Origin: DASUSF01 sp036375275
GTDB taxonomy: Bacteria; Pseudomonadota; Alphaproteobacteria; Geminicoccales; Geminicoccaceae
Length of the DNA: 11,930 nt
Assembly (NCBI GenBank): GCA_036375275.1
Contig: DASUSF010000455.1
Coordinates: forward strand, 1 to 11,930
Direction: 5' to 3'
In this document: positions 1 to 6,458 of the stretch, one piece after another
Numbering within the stretch: position 1 is the stretch's first letter
How the letters are laid out: the number at the start of each line of letters is the position of its first letter
The notes under the pieces: generated by a model
Databases searched by the model: none
Seen by the model: only the letters and a program-made list of their open reading frames with translations
Told to the model about the DNA's origin: nothing
Made by a program: the position numbers and the translations under genes

Positions 1-338
1 GCCGTGCCCGAGATGGCGCGGAATGCCGCATGGCGCAAGCCCTGTTGCGGGGTCGTGTCCTCGACCCAGCCTGAAGCGTTCTGCAGCTCGAACACTTGCA
101 CCTCGAGAAGCGCGAGGCGATCTTCGATCGTGGATGACAAAGGGCTTTCCTTTTGCTCGGCGGGCCCACCATGTGGGAGACGCATCAACGACTTCGGTTT
201 TCCGCTGCTCGACGTCTTTGCGGTTGGACTGATCGCGCGCGGCAACGCGAACCCCCTCAACGTCACTCCGTGCGCCTCTCGAGCCGCCGCCTTGGTGGCG
301 TGCGTCGCCGCCGCGTGGCCGAGCATCCCGGCCCCCAT
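1..338 (-). CDS. Hypothetical coiled-coil protein, C-terminus cut by window edge
   Basis: An open minus-strand frame of 112 codons with no stop runs off the left edge. I do not recognise it. The ATG at 338 is preceded by a perfect Shine-Dalgarno (AGGAGGG, 355-349) that overlaps the stop codon of the beta-helix gene, with 10 bases of spacing. Only 16 bases separate the two genes, so translation is probably coupled. The visible protein has an Ala/Thr-rich start, a Ser/Lys/Pro-rich low-complexity stretch (about residues 38-70) and then a heptad-like helix (IEDRLALLEVQVFELQN, about residues 72-88) that suggests a short coiled coil. No signal peptide is evident. A second in-frame ATG lies at 185 with a poorer ribosome site, so the true start could be there. 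From position and coupling I infer a role with the two upstream gene products. Function is unknown. Confidence 0.55.
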   Translation of the reverse strand, partial: MGAGMLGHAAATHATKAAAREAHGVTLRGFALPRAISPTAKTSSSGKPKSLMRLPHGGPAEQKESPLSSTIEDRLALLEVQVFELQNASGWVEDTTPQQGLRHAAFRAISGT

Positions 339-348
339 AGAGGCCGCA

Positions 349-355
349 CCCTCCT
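349..355 (-). promoter_or_regulatory. Ribosome binding site straddling the upstream stop codon
   Basis: The minus strand reads TGAGGAGGG: the TGA is the stop of the beta-helix gene and AGGAGGG is a complete Shine-Dalgarno core. It lies 10 bases before the ATG at 338. It decides the start of the left-edge gene and points to stop-start translational coupling. Confidence 0.6.
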
Positions 356-1470
356 CATGCCCCAGCGCCCACCGAACGCCCCGCCCGCAGATTCAACCTG
401 ACCGGATCGGCGGTGTAGATCTCGCTGTGCTCAGCATTGAGCGAGAAGTTGCTGAAGGCGGTCACCTCGTCGACCACCACCGACGTGCGCGGATTGACGC
501 GGAAGTCGCCGTAGATGCGCGAGCGGCGCACCTCGAGCTCCAGAGCGCCGGCACCGTCGCTCGTCAGCCCCGCGATGTCGCAGTCCTCGATCAGCACGTG
601 CCCCAGGCACTTGTCGATCTCGAGATCGTCCAGCCTGCAACGGCGCAGCGTCGCCCGATCATTCATCTGCACGAAGCAGCTCAGCCCGAGGTCGTCCCGG
701 ATCGTGCAGTCCTCCAGGTGGAGGTTCAGGGCGGCCCGGAAACCGATGTGGCCGGAGCTTGCGACCGAGCCGACCGCCCGCGCGAAGGTGAAGCCGTGCA
801 TCTCGATCTGCCGCGGGATCTGCCAGTCTCGCCGGTCGCACAGGTACAGGCGCGGCGCGCCGGCCCGGTATGGGCCGAAGTAGTCGCCGGGATAGTCCCG
901 CCACGCCTCGTCGTAGGCGTGCGCCAGCGGACGCTGCAAGGTCACCTGGTCGCCATTGACCGCGGCGACGACGACCCACTCGAACCAGCGAAGGTTCGGC
1001 GGCCAGCCGTTCGCCTGCCAGCCCTCCGGCGGCAGGTTGAGGTTTTGCAGCTGCTGGATGTAGCCGCCCAGGAACGCCGCCGCGCCCGGCTGAAGAGAGC
1101 CCGTGTCGTCCAGCGCGGTCATCACCGTCGCGCCCGCCGCTACCGAGGCAATCCGTATCCCTGGGTTGTGCCGGATCAGCACGGATGTGAAGGGCTCGGC
1201 CCAGGTCTCGGTCAGGAACGGCTCGCTCTCCCCGAACAGGCCCATGCCCGCGGTCAGCTGCCGGAGCGTCGCGCCGTAGCCGATCAGACGGACCCGGCCG
1301 ACGCCGGAGAGCCAGTGCGGCGCGCGGGTCAGGTAGCGGCCGGGCGGGAACTCGACCTCCCACATGCGCTCGCGGTCGCCGAGCAAAGCCTGGCGCATCC
1401 GCAGGAAGGCGTCGGTGCTGTCCGCCTCGCCGTCGCCGTTGAGGCCCCATTCCTTGACCGCGTCCAGCAT
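355..1470 (-). CDS. Pectate-lyase-like (right-handed beta-helix) protein
   Basis: A 371-residue protein. Residues 6-22 carry the pectate-lyase-superfamily N-terminal signature (VKEWGLNGDGEADSTDAF), followed by VEFPPGRYL (39-47), the usual first turns of the pectate lyase 3 / GH28-like fold. From about residue 220 to 345 short beta-strand repeats recur (IEMHGFTF, LHLEDCTIRDD, ATLRRCRLDD, HVLIEDCDIAG, LEVRRSRIYGD), as expected for stacked beta-helix coils. Cys255, Cys278 and Cys297 sit at similar places in successive coils. Such proteins bind or cleave polysaccharides, but I cannot identify catalytic residues, so activity is not assigned. There is no signal peptide; the fold starts almost at residue 1. 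The ATG at 1470 has GGGAG about 11 bases upstream. The gene lies 47 bases after the LamG gene and is probably in its operon. A tail-spike or surface-glycan protein is possible. Confidence 0.8.
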   Translation of the reverse strand: MLDAVKEWGLNGDGEADSTDAFLRMRQALLGDRERMWEVEFPPGRYLTRAPHWLSGVGRVRLIGYGATLRQLTAGMGLFGESEPFLTETWAEPFTSVLIRHNPGIRIASVAAGATVMTALDDTGSLQPGAAAFLGGYIQQLQNLNLPPEGWQANGWPPNLRWFEWVVVAAVNGDQVTLQRPLAHAYDEAWRDYPGDYFGPYRAGAPRLYLCDRRDWQIPRQIEMHGFTFARAVGSVASSGHIGFRAALNLHLEDCTIRDDLGLSCFVQMNDRATLRRCRLDDLEIDKCLGHVLIEDCDIAGLTSDGAGALELEVRRSRIYGDFRVNPRTSVVVDEVTAFSNFSLNAEHSEIYTADPVRLNLRAGRSVGAGA

Positions 1471-1517
1471 GGAACCGCTGCTCCCGGGCGGGTTCGGCGT
1501 CTCAGGGCCGCCGCCCC

Positions 1518-2570
1518 CTAAGGGAGCGCGACCCCCCGCCCGGCCATGATCGCCGCGAGCGCGGCCGCTTGTTGCGCCTTCTGCCCCGACGAGAACGCCC
1601 CCGTGTAGGCGGTCACATAGCCAAGCGTCATGGTCGCGGGGAGCAAGGCCAGGTTGTGCCAGATCCCGAACAGGGTGGACGCGGTGATCGTGTTCGGCGT
1701 GAGCCCGATGGTCTGGCTGATCGCGACCGCCCCGTCCACTTCCACCGTGAGTTGGCTGCCGTCGTAGTCGATCGAGAGATGGTGCCAGGCGTCGTCGAAG
1801 ACCGTTCCACCCGGACTCGAGAGCACGTTCGTGACACCGTCACCGATGCGGATGCGAAGACTGGCGGTCGCACCTTCGCGAAACAGGATAAGCGGCGAGG
1901 TGTCATCGTCCCCCGCGCCGGTCCGGGTGGTGCCAAAGACGACAACGAAATCCGTTCCGCCGCCAGTCGAAGCGAAGTAGCCGACGATGTCCACATGGAA
2001 CTGGGGCGACGGGAACTCCCAATCCGTCGTGTAGACGTAGTCGTTGGAGCCATCGAAGCTCAGGCCCTGCGCGGTCCAGGTCGGATCGTTCGCGTCCGCT
2101 CCGGCTGTGCTGCCGACCTGACCGTGATGCCCGCCGGCGTGGTCGGTGAGCACCTGCCCTGCACCCTCGTCGAACCGCCACTCGGCAACAATGCCGGCCG
2201 TGACGATGACCTGAGGCGTGGTGGCGCTGTCCGGGGCCGAGCGGGCGCTCTCGTTGGCCGCCGCGTCGAACGCGCTGACCTCGTACTCGTACTCGGTCCC
2301 AGGGTTGAGGCCGGTGTCGGCGTAGGCGTTCGTCGGGCTGGTGTCGACCAGCGCGTTGTCGCGAAAGATCTTGTAGCCGGTGACCCCGACGTTGTCGGTC
2401 GACGCGTCCCAGGTCAGGTCGATCTGGCTGTCCGAGATCGCGGTGGCGCTCAGGTTCTGCGGCACGCTCGGCGCCTCGGCGTCGTCGGGCGGCGCCGCTC
2501 CGGGCGCCGCGCGGCGGCTCGGGCTGAGGCCGAGGGTCCGGCTGAGGCCTCGCAGCCTTAACGTCGTCAT
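1518..2570 (-). CDS. Fibronectin type III plus LamG/concanavalin-like domain protein
   Basis: A 350-residue protein. Residues about 34-118 form a fibronectin type III domain (PSVPQNLSATAISDSQIDLTW, then YKIFRD, then LNPGTEYEYEVSAFDAAAN). Residues about 126-330 form a LamG-like jelly roll (VAEWRFDEG, LSFDGSNDYV, DDAWHHLSIDYDGSQLTVEVDG, then a closing strand TLGYVTAYTGAFS). The domains suggest protein or carbohydrate binding at a surface or in a particle; no enzyme motif is seen. I chose the ATG at 2570, with GGAAG about 12 bases upstream, because the in-frame extension to 2915 is Arg/Pro-rich and not protein-like. The first 33 residues are Arg/Pro/Ala-rich and lack a hydrophobic signal segment, so the export route is unclear. 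It is the first gene after a sigma-70-like promoter. Sampled lines inside it are about 58-62% GC, lower than the glycogen cluster, which may reflect transfer. Confidence 0.8.
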   Translation of the reverse strand: MTTLRLRGLSRTLGLSPSRRAAPGAAPPDDAEAPSVPQNLSATAISDSQIDLTWDASTDNVGVTGYKIFRDNALVDTSPTNAYADTGLNPGTEYEYEVSAFDAAANESARSAPDSATTPQVIVTAGIVAEWRFDEGAGQVLTDHAGGHHGQVGSTAGADANDPTWTAQGLSFDGSNDYVYTTDWEFPSPQFHVDIVGYFASTGGGTDFVVVFGTTRTGAGDDDTSPLILFREGATASLRIRIGDGVTNVLSSPGGTVFDDAWHHLSIDYDGSQLTVEVDGAVAISQTIGLTPNTITASTLFGIWHNLALLPATMTLGYVTAYTGAFSSGQKAQQAAALAAIMAGRGVALP

Positions 2571-3023
2571 CGCTTGGCGCTTCCGATCGTGAAAGGGGCT
2601 CCGGACGGCGCTTCGGCCGGCGAGCGACTTGGCGCCGCGCGGTTCCGCTCGACTTCGGCCGTAGCGGGCGCACGACCGTGGACGAGCCTGGGGCGCCACC
2701 CGCCCGATGGGGCCGGGAGGCGGGAGGTCTCGGCCGGCCTGCGGCCGGTGATCCCAGGTTCGTCGATCGTCGCCAGGGGCGCTGAAGGCATGGGAATGTC
2801 CGCTGCTGGCACGGCCAGGTCCGCACCTTGTAGCGGGCATTTGTCCCCATGTCAAGGTACATATCCCTAATAAACAGCGGCTGACGCACCGCACGCCCCA
2901 CGCGATGCCTCGCATTTATTCCTGTATGGTGGTGAGTGTGGCGCCCGCTCGGCGCGCTGCCTGGCGTGGTCGACTCCGGCGCGGGGCCGAGCGCACGGTC
3001 CTGCCGTCCTGCTGGTGCACCGG
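2571..3023 (-). other. Intergenic region and leader upstream of the LamG gene
   Basis: The space between the DUF3775 gene and the LamG gene holds the promoter at 2827-2855 and a leader of about 250 bases. Short frames exist on both strands, but none has convincing composition or a ribosome site. One 81-codon minus frame (2567-2812) ends in an ATGA overlap with the LamG start; it is Arg/Pro/Ala-rich and I do not call it a gene. The stretch 2865-2935 is AT-richer than its surroundings, which fits promoter DNA. Confidence 0.4.
2827..2855 (-). promoter_or_regulatory. Sigma-70-like promoter for the LamG/beta-helix operon
   Basis: On the minus strand a perfect -35 hexamer TTGACA (2855-2850) is followed by a 17-base spacer and TACAAG (2832-2827), a four-of-six match to TATAAT. 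Transcription would begin near 2820, leaving a leader of about 250 bases before the LamG start at 2570. This is the best promoter match I found in the window, and it lies in a locally AT-richer stretch. Confidence 0.5.
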
Positions 3024-3055
3024 GGCCCGCGCCATCGCACGCGGGCGCGCGGGCC
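3024..3055 (-). terminator. GC-rich hairpin at the end of the DUF3775 gene
   Basis: Perfect 9-base arms, GGCCCGCGC (3024-3032) and GCGCGGGCC (3047-3055), enclose a 14-base loop. One arm touches the stop codon of the DUF3775 gene. No T-tract follows on the minus strand, so it may be a U-less terminator, a 3' end stabiliser or a Rho-assisted site. Confidence 0.4.
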
Positions 3056-3492
3056 TACATGCGCCCGAGCTCGAATTCCTGGCAGGACAGACCGAACTGC
3101 GAGAGGCCTTCCTCGAGGAAGTCGGCCAGCAGCGGCGTGCCGATGAGATAGTCGGCGGTGTGGTGCTGGCGGACGTCGCCCACCTGTTCGAGCCCGTCCC
3201 GCCACTCCTCGATCGTGAAGTCGCCGCGGCCGAGCCAGGCCAGCGCCAGCAGCTCCTTGAGCTCGTCGTCGTTCTGGTCGAGGAGGAAGCTGCGCAGCTC
3301 CTCGAGCGTCGGATCGTCCGCATAGTCCTCGAGGATGCGCTGCATCATGTCCTCGTCGGAGGCATCGTCGAGCTCCTCCGGTGCGACCTTGACGTCGAGC
3401 TCGCGCGCCTTGGCGATCACGAAGCAGACCTTTTCCAGGCTGATGTTGAGCTCGGGCGGCGCGACGGGCGCTTCGGGTCCGATCTGCGTCAC
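3055..3492 (-). CDS. DUF3775 domain protein
   Basis: A 145-residue acidic, soluble protein. It matches my memory of the DUF3775 family: LNISLEKVCFVIAKARELDVK (15-35), an acidic spacer, DDPTLEELRSFLLDQNDDEL (59-78), LLALAWLGRGDFTIEEW (81-97) and the C-terminal TADYLIGTPLLADFLEEGL (112-130). The family is of unknown function and, as far as I know, mostly alphaproteobacterial. No catalytic or metal motif stands out and there is no signal peptide or membrane segment, so it should be cytosolic. The start is GTG at 3492, with GGGAG nine bases upstream. This GTG overlaps the TGA of a possible 49-codon ORF (GTGA), suggesting coupling if that ORF is real. A perfect FNR-type palindrome lies about 190 bases upstream. 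A GC-rich hairpin follows the stop. Confidence 0.85.
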   Translation of the reverse strand: MTQIGPEAPVAPPELNISLEKVCFVIAKARELDVKVAPEELDDASDEDMMQRILEDYADDPTLEELRSFLLDQNDDELKELLALAWLGRGDFTIEEWRDGLEQVGDVRQHHTADYLIGTPLLADFLEEGLSQFGLSCQEFELGRM

Positions 3493-3638
3493 GCGGTTTC
3501 GCTCCCGTCCTCAGGTGGTAGCCGGCAGCCTCCGCCCCTCCTCGGCGCTCGGGGCAGCCGACCGCAGGCCGCGCCGGGGCGGATCACCAGCGCGAACTCA
3601 CGGCTGCCCGCCCAGAGGGCGGCTGCCGCGACGATCAC
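3489..3638 (-). CDS. Possible small protein coupled to the DUF3775 gene
   Basis: A 49-codon frame starts with GTG at 3638 and ends with TGA at 3491-3489, sharing the sequence GTGA with the DUF3775 start. Its first 20 residues (VIVAAAALWAGSREFALVI) are hydrophobic and could form a short membrane segment or signal; the rest is Arg/Gly/Pro-rich with two Cys (25 and 38). Nearly all third codon positions in its first 35 codons are G or C, as in real genes here, though this is weak evidence in GC-rich DNA. The only possible start is this GTG, because an in-frame TGA lies upstream, and its ribosome site is poor. I do not recognise the protein. The frame may instead be chance read-through of a leader. 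Confidence 0.25.
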   Translation of the reverse strand: MIVAAAALWAGSREFALVIRPGAACGRLPRAPRRGGGCRLPPEDGSETA

Positions 3639-3679
3639 GTCCGACCAGCGGACGATGCTCCGGTCCGCGCCGGCTGGCC

Positions 3680-3693
3680 TTGATCTGCATCAA
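3680..3693. promoter_or_regulatory. FNR/Anr/FixK-type binding site (TTGAT-N4-ATCAA)
   Basis: The sequence TTGATCTGCATCAA is a perfect match to the palindromic consensus of the FNR branch of the CRP/FNR family (FNR, Anr, FnrL, FixK), which control responses to low oxygen. All ten fixed bases match, in DNA that is otherwise GC-rich. It lies about 190 bases before the DUF3775 GTG and about 45 bases before the possible small ORF. The only downstream genes in reach are on the minus strand. Confidence 0.6.
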
Positions 3694-3850
3694 CCGCGTC
3701 GGCCGGCATTCCCCGCGCCGAAGCGCCTCAGCCGCTGCCGCGGAGGTCGGGTGCTCAGGCACCTCGACATCGGCGGGCGGGGCGGGCGGGACGAGACTGC
3801 CGGGTGCGCTCCAGGCCGCGCTCAAGCGCGCCTCGCCGGAGGCGGCCCAG

Positions 3851-3876
3851 GGCCTCGAGAGCTTTCTCGAGAAGCC
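3851..3876 (-). terminator. Hairpin downstream of the PQQ dehydrogenase gene
   Basis: Perfect arms CTCGAGA (3854-3860) and TCTCGAG (3865-3871) close a 4-base loop, and outer GGC (3851-3853) and GCC (3874-3876) can extend the stem past a two-base bulge. It begins about 28 bases after the dehydrogenase stop. There is no T-tract on the minus strand, so a terminator role is inferred from position. Confidence 0.4.
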
Positions 3877-3903
3877 CCGGCCGTCCTGGTCGTGCCCGAC
3901 AGG

Positions 3904-6219
3904 CTAGAGGCTGAAGACGAACAGGCTGCGACCCGCAGCGACTGCCACCACCTGGCTACCGTCCACGAGGAACGAGATCGGCGTCGCCTGCGAGCGTCCC
4001 CCGAGGCTCGCCCGCCACAGCTCCTCACCGGTCGCCACGTCCAAGGCGAACAGGATGCCGGCGGATGCCGAGAAGGCGAGACCGCCGGCGGTCGACAGGA
4101 CGCCGCTGTAGGTGCTGTCGAGCTCGGTCTGCTGCTTCGGCGCGACGTAGGCCCACTTCAGGGCGCCCGTGGCCGCGTCGAGGGCCTTCACCACGTTGGT
4201 GCGCGGCGGCCCGGCCTTCGACGAGCCGCTCCCCACGTAGATGCCGCCCTGGCCGCGCCTCACCTCGTCGGCGGGCGATGCCGTGTAGATCGATGCGCCT
4301 TCGGTCGAGTGCACGAGGAACGTCTGGCTGTGCGGGTCATAGGACGGCGGCAGCCAGTTGGTTCCGCCGCCGATCCCGGGCCTCGTCAGCATGCCCGTCG
4401 GGGTGACGTTCGCGGCTTCGGCCAGGATCGGTCGTCCCGCGTCGTCGAGGCCGCTCGCCCAGTTGATGTCGACGAACGGAACGCCGCGCAGGAACGCGCC
4501 ATTGGTCCGGTCCAGGACATAGTAGAAGCCGTTGCGGTTCGCCCAGCAGATGACCTTGCGCGCGGCGCCGTCGATGGTCAGGTCGGCGAGGATCGGGGTC
4601 TGGTTGGAATCCCAGTCATGCTGGTCGTGGGGCGTGAACTGGAAGTGCCAGGCCAACCGCCCGGTCGTGGCGTCGAGCGCGATCACGCTGTTGGTGAACA
4701 GGTTGTCGCCCGGCCGCACCGCGCCAGCATAGACCGGCGACGGGTTGCCGACGCCCCAATAGACGAGGTTCAGGTCGGGATCGAAGCTTCCCGTGATCCA
4801 GGTGGCGCCGCCGCCGGTCCTCCAGGCGTCGTTCTCCCAGCTCTCGTGGCCGATCTCGCCGGGGCCGGGGATGGTGTGGAAGCGCCAGCGCTGTTGGCCC
4901 GTGGCCGCGTCGTAGCCGGCGAGGAAGCCGCGGATCCCGAACTCGCCGCCGGAGACGCCGACGATCACCGAATCGCGCACGACCAGCGGCGCGCCGGTGA
5001 TCGTGAAGCCGTCGCCCGGATCGGCGACCTCGACTTGCCACTCGACCTGTCCGCTGTTGGCATCCAGCGCGACCAGCCGGGCGTCCAGAGTGCCCAGGAA
5101 CAAACGGCTGCCGAGAATCGCGAGGCCTCGGTTCACTCGGCCGCAGCACACCGGGAGTTCGTCCGGGAGACGCCGCACGTACCTCCAGATCTCGCGGCCG
5201 GTAGCGGCCTCCAGGGCGACCACGTTGTTGGGCGGCTCGGAGAGGAAGATGGTCCCGCTCGCGACCAGGGGCGTCGCCTGGATGCTGTCCTCTTCGGTGG
5301 CGAACTGATGGGCCCAGCGAAGCTTCAGTCCGGCCACGTTCGCCGCCGTGATCTCGGCAAGCGGAGAGTGGCGCCAGCCGTCCAGGGCTCCGGAGTAGGT
5401 GAGCCACTCGTCCGTCCGGCTCCTCGCGGTCAGCAGCGCCTCCGGATCGACGTGGACAGGCGAGGTGCGGAGCTCCGCGTCGATCTGGTTGGCGGCGTGG
5501 TGGTCGAGGCTGCGCAGGAACGCGACCACCTGCCAACGCTCCGCGATCGAGAGATCGATGGACTCCATCGCCGTCCCGGCGATGCCGTCACGCAACACCT
5601 TGTAGAGCGCGAAATCGCTCGAGCCGACGCTGAAGTTGGTCTTCGCCAAGGTAGGCGCCTGCGCGCCCTGGCCGTCCCTGCCATGACAGGACGCGCAGTG
5701 GTCGACAAAGAGCTCTCTTCCCCTCGCCCTGTCCTCCAGACTGGTAAGTGGATTCGTCACGCCCGCATGCAGACTGCGGCTGTCGGTGACCATCGTCCCT
5801 CTGATGAAGCCGCTGCCCGGCCAGGTCCCCTTGAGCACGGTCCCTGGCCAGGTTCCTTGAATGAGTTCGAGCCATGAAAGCTCCGGCACTCGACCGGTCG
5901 CCTTCCTGACGTAGAATTTGAGACGCCAATAGAACTCTTCGGCGACCTGCTGTTGAGGTATCGCCCGAACCGAGTTCGGCGCAAAAGTCCAAAGAATGGA
6001 CGGAGTGACCAGCAGCACGATCACCACGGATGCAAGTAGAGCCAGCACAGCGAGCCCGATTCGACGATACTGCTTCAAGCCATCCAGGAATGTAGTCGCC
6101 CGCCTCCGCGGCGCCGGCTTCGGCATGACCTTGCGGATCGGAGCGAAGAGCTCGTCGGCAGCCGGCTCGGCAACGGAAAGATTTCGCCGGCGTGCAGGAC
6201 GCGTAGCCGAGAGGTTCAT
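3904..6219 (-). CDS. Membrane-anchored PQQ-dependent dehydrogenase with N-terminal cytochrome c
   Basis: A 771-residue quinohaemoprotein predicted to oxidise an alcohol or sugar-like substrate in the periplasm and pass electrons through its own haem to the respiratory chain. Residues 1-52 are basic and cytosolic, 54-78 form one membrane anchor, and the haem site is CASCH (175-179) with Met218 (GTAMES) as likely sixth ligand. The beta-propeller follows (about 270-771), with at least six tryptophan-docking repeats such as ALDAATGALKW. Family motifs include vicinal Cys358-Cys359, Glu426 (GVSGGEFGIRG), Asn491 (GNPSP) and TPHDQHDWD (529-537), giving Asp535 as likely catalytic base and Asp537 two residues later. 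Haem first, propeller second is the reverse of typical type II alcohol dehydrogenases and recalls polyvinyl-alcohol dehydrogenase. A TAG two codons upstream of the ATG at 6219 excludes a longer protein. GGAG abuts this ATG too closely, so Met32 (6126) is an alternative start. The substrate is unknown. Confidence 0.9.
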   Translation of the reverse strand: MNLSATRPARRRNLSVAEPAADELFAPIRKVMPKPAPRRRATTFLDGLKQYRRIGLAVLALLASVVIVLLVTPSILWTFAPNSVRAIPQQQVAEEFYWRLKFYVRKATGRVPELSWLELIQGTWPGTVLKGTWPGSGFIRGTMVTDSRSLHAGVTNPLTSLEDRARGRELFVDHCASCHGRDGQGAQAPTLAKTNFSVGSSDFALYKVLRDGIAGTAMESIDLSIAERWQVVAFLRSLDHHAANQIDAELRTSPVHVDPEALLTARSRTDEWLTYSGALDGWRHSPLAEITAANVAGLKLRWAHQFATEEDSIQATPLVASGTIFLSEPPNNVVALEAATGREIWRYVRRLPDELPVCCGRVNRGLAILGSRLFLGTLDARLVALDANSGQVEWQVEVADPGDGFTITGAPLVVRDSVIVGVSGGEFGIRGFLAGYDAATGQQRWRFHTIPGPGEIGHESWENDAWRTGGGATWITGSFDPDLNLVYWGVGNPSPVYAGAVRPGDNLFTNSVIALDATTGRLAWHFQFTPHDQHDWDSNQTPILADLTIDGAARKVICWANRNGFYYVLDRTNGAFLRGVPFVDINWASGLDDAGRPILAEAANVTPTGMLTRPGIGGGTNWLPPSYDPHSQTFLVHSTEGASIYTASPADEVRRGQGGIYVGSGSSKAGPPRTNVVKALDAATGALKWAYVAPKQQTELDSTYSGVLSTAGGLAFSASAGILFALDVATGEELWRASLGGRSQATPISFLVDGSQVVAVAAGRSLFVFSL

Positions 6220-6428
6220 CTCCTATGGCCCCGTGCGGTGCGTTCGCCCGTCAGCAGGCAAGGCATTCTCGACAGAGACCATCAGGGTACCTGAAGTTCG
6301 TTTCCGCAGCGTTGCTCCGGCCTGACCCGCTCGGATGCTGTTCGCGCGTCAGCGGGTGAATGTCGGCTTCATGGCAACGGCCGGCAGGAGCCTGGCATCG
6401 AGATCTCACTCGCTTCTCAACTTCAAAT

Positions 6429-6458
6429 GCTATAACGCCGAGCTGATTGCGCGCGCAA
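6429..6458 (-). promoter_or_regulatory. Weak candidate promoter overlapping a 12-base palindrome
   Basis: On the minus strand TTGCGC (6458-6453), an 18-base spacer and TATAGC (6434-6429) form a mediocre promoter match for the PQQ gene, with a leader of about 200 bases. The -35 half overlaps the perfect palindrome TTGCGCGCGCAA (6447-6458), which could be an operator. The evidence is position and partial consensus only. Confidence 0.2.

Larger units (their letters stand above)
3639..3903 (-). other. Intergenic region with regulatory box
   Basis: This stretch lies between the PQQ dehydrogenase stop and the small ORF/DUF3775 unit. It contains the FNR-type box at 3680-3693 and a hairpin at 3851-3876. 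A 75-codon minus frame (3598-3825) crosses the box but is Arg/Pro-rich with no clear ribosome site. A plus-strand frame ending at 3907 has high G/C third positions but no recognisable domain. I see no clear -10/-35 pair beside the box. Confidence 0.4.

Noticed and set aside
2567..2812. 81-codon minus frame ending in ATGA overlap with the LamG gene
   Set aside because: The overlap is suggestive, but the protein is Arg/Pro/Ala-rich, there is no good ribosome site and a plus-strand frame is equally open. Not strong enough to call.
2571..2915. N-terminal extension of the LamG protein by 115 residues
   Set aside because: The extension crosses the TTGACA promoter, is Arg/Pro/Cys-rich and shows no domain. 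The ATG at 2570 has a ribosome site.
3598..3825. 75-codon minus frame across the FNR box
   Set aside because: No ribosome site, Arg/Pro-rich, no domain; it overlaps a better explained regulatory site.
2905..5877. 990-codon plus-strand open frame
   Set aside because: It lies antisense to the DUF3775 and PQQ genes, both of which have clear domains, and spans their intergenic gap. Its translation is Arg/Ala/Val-rich with no domain; it is a by-product of high GC.
6431..6436. Plus-strand TATAAC as a -10 element
   Set aside because: No -35 at a suitable distance and no plus-strand gene downstream.
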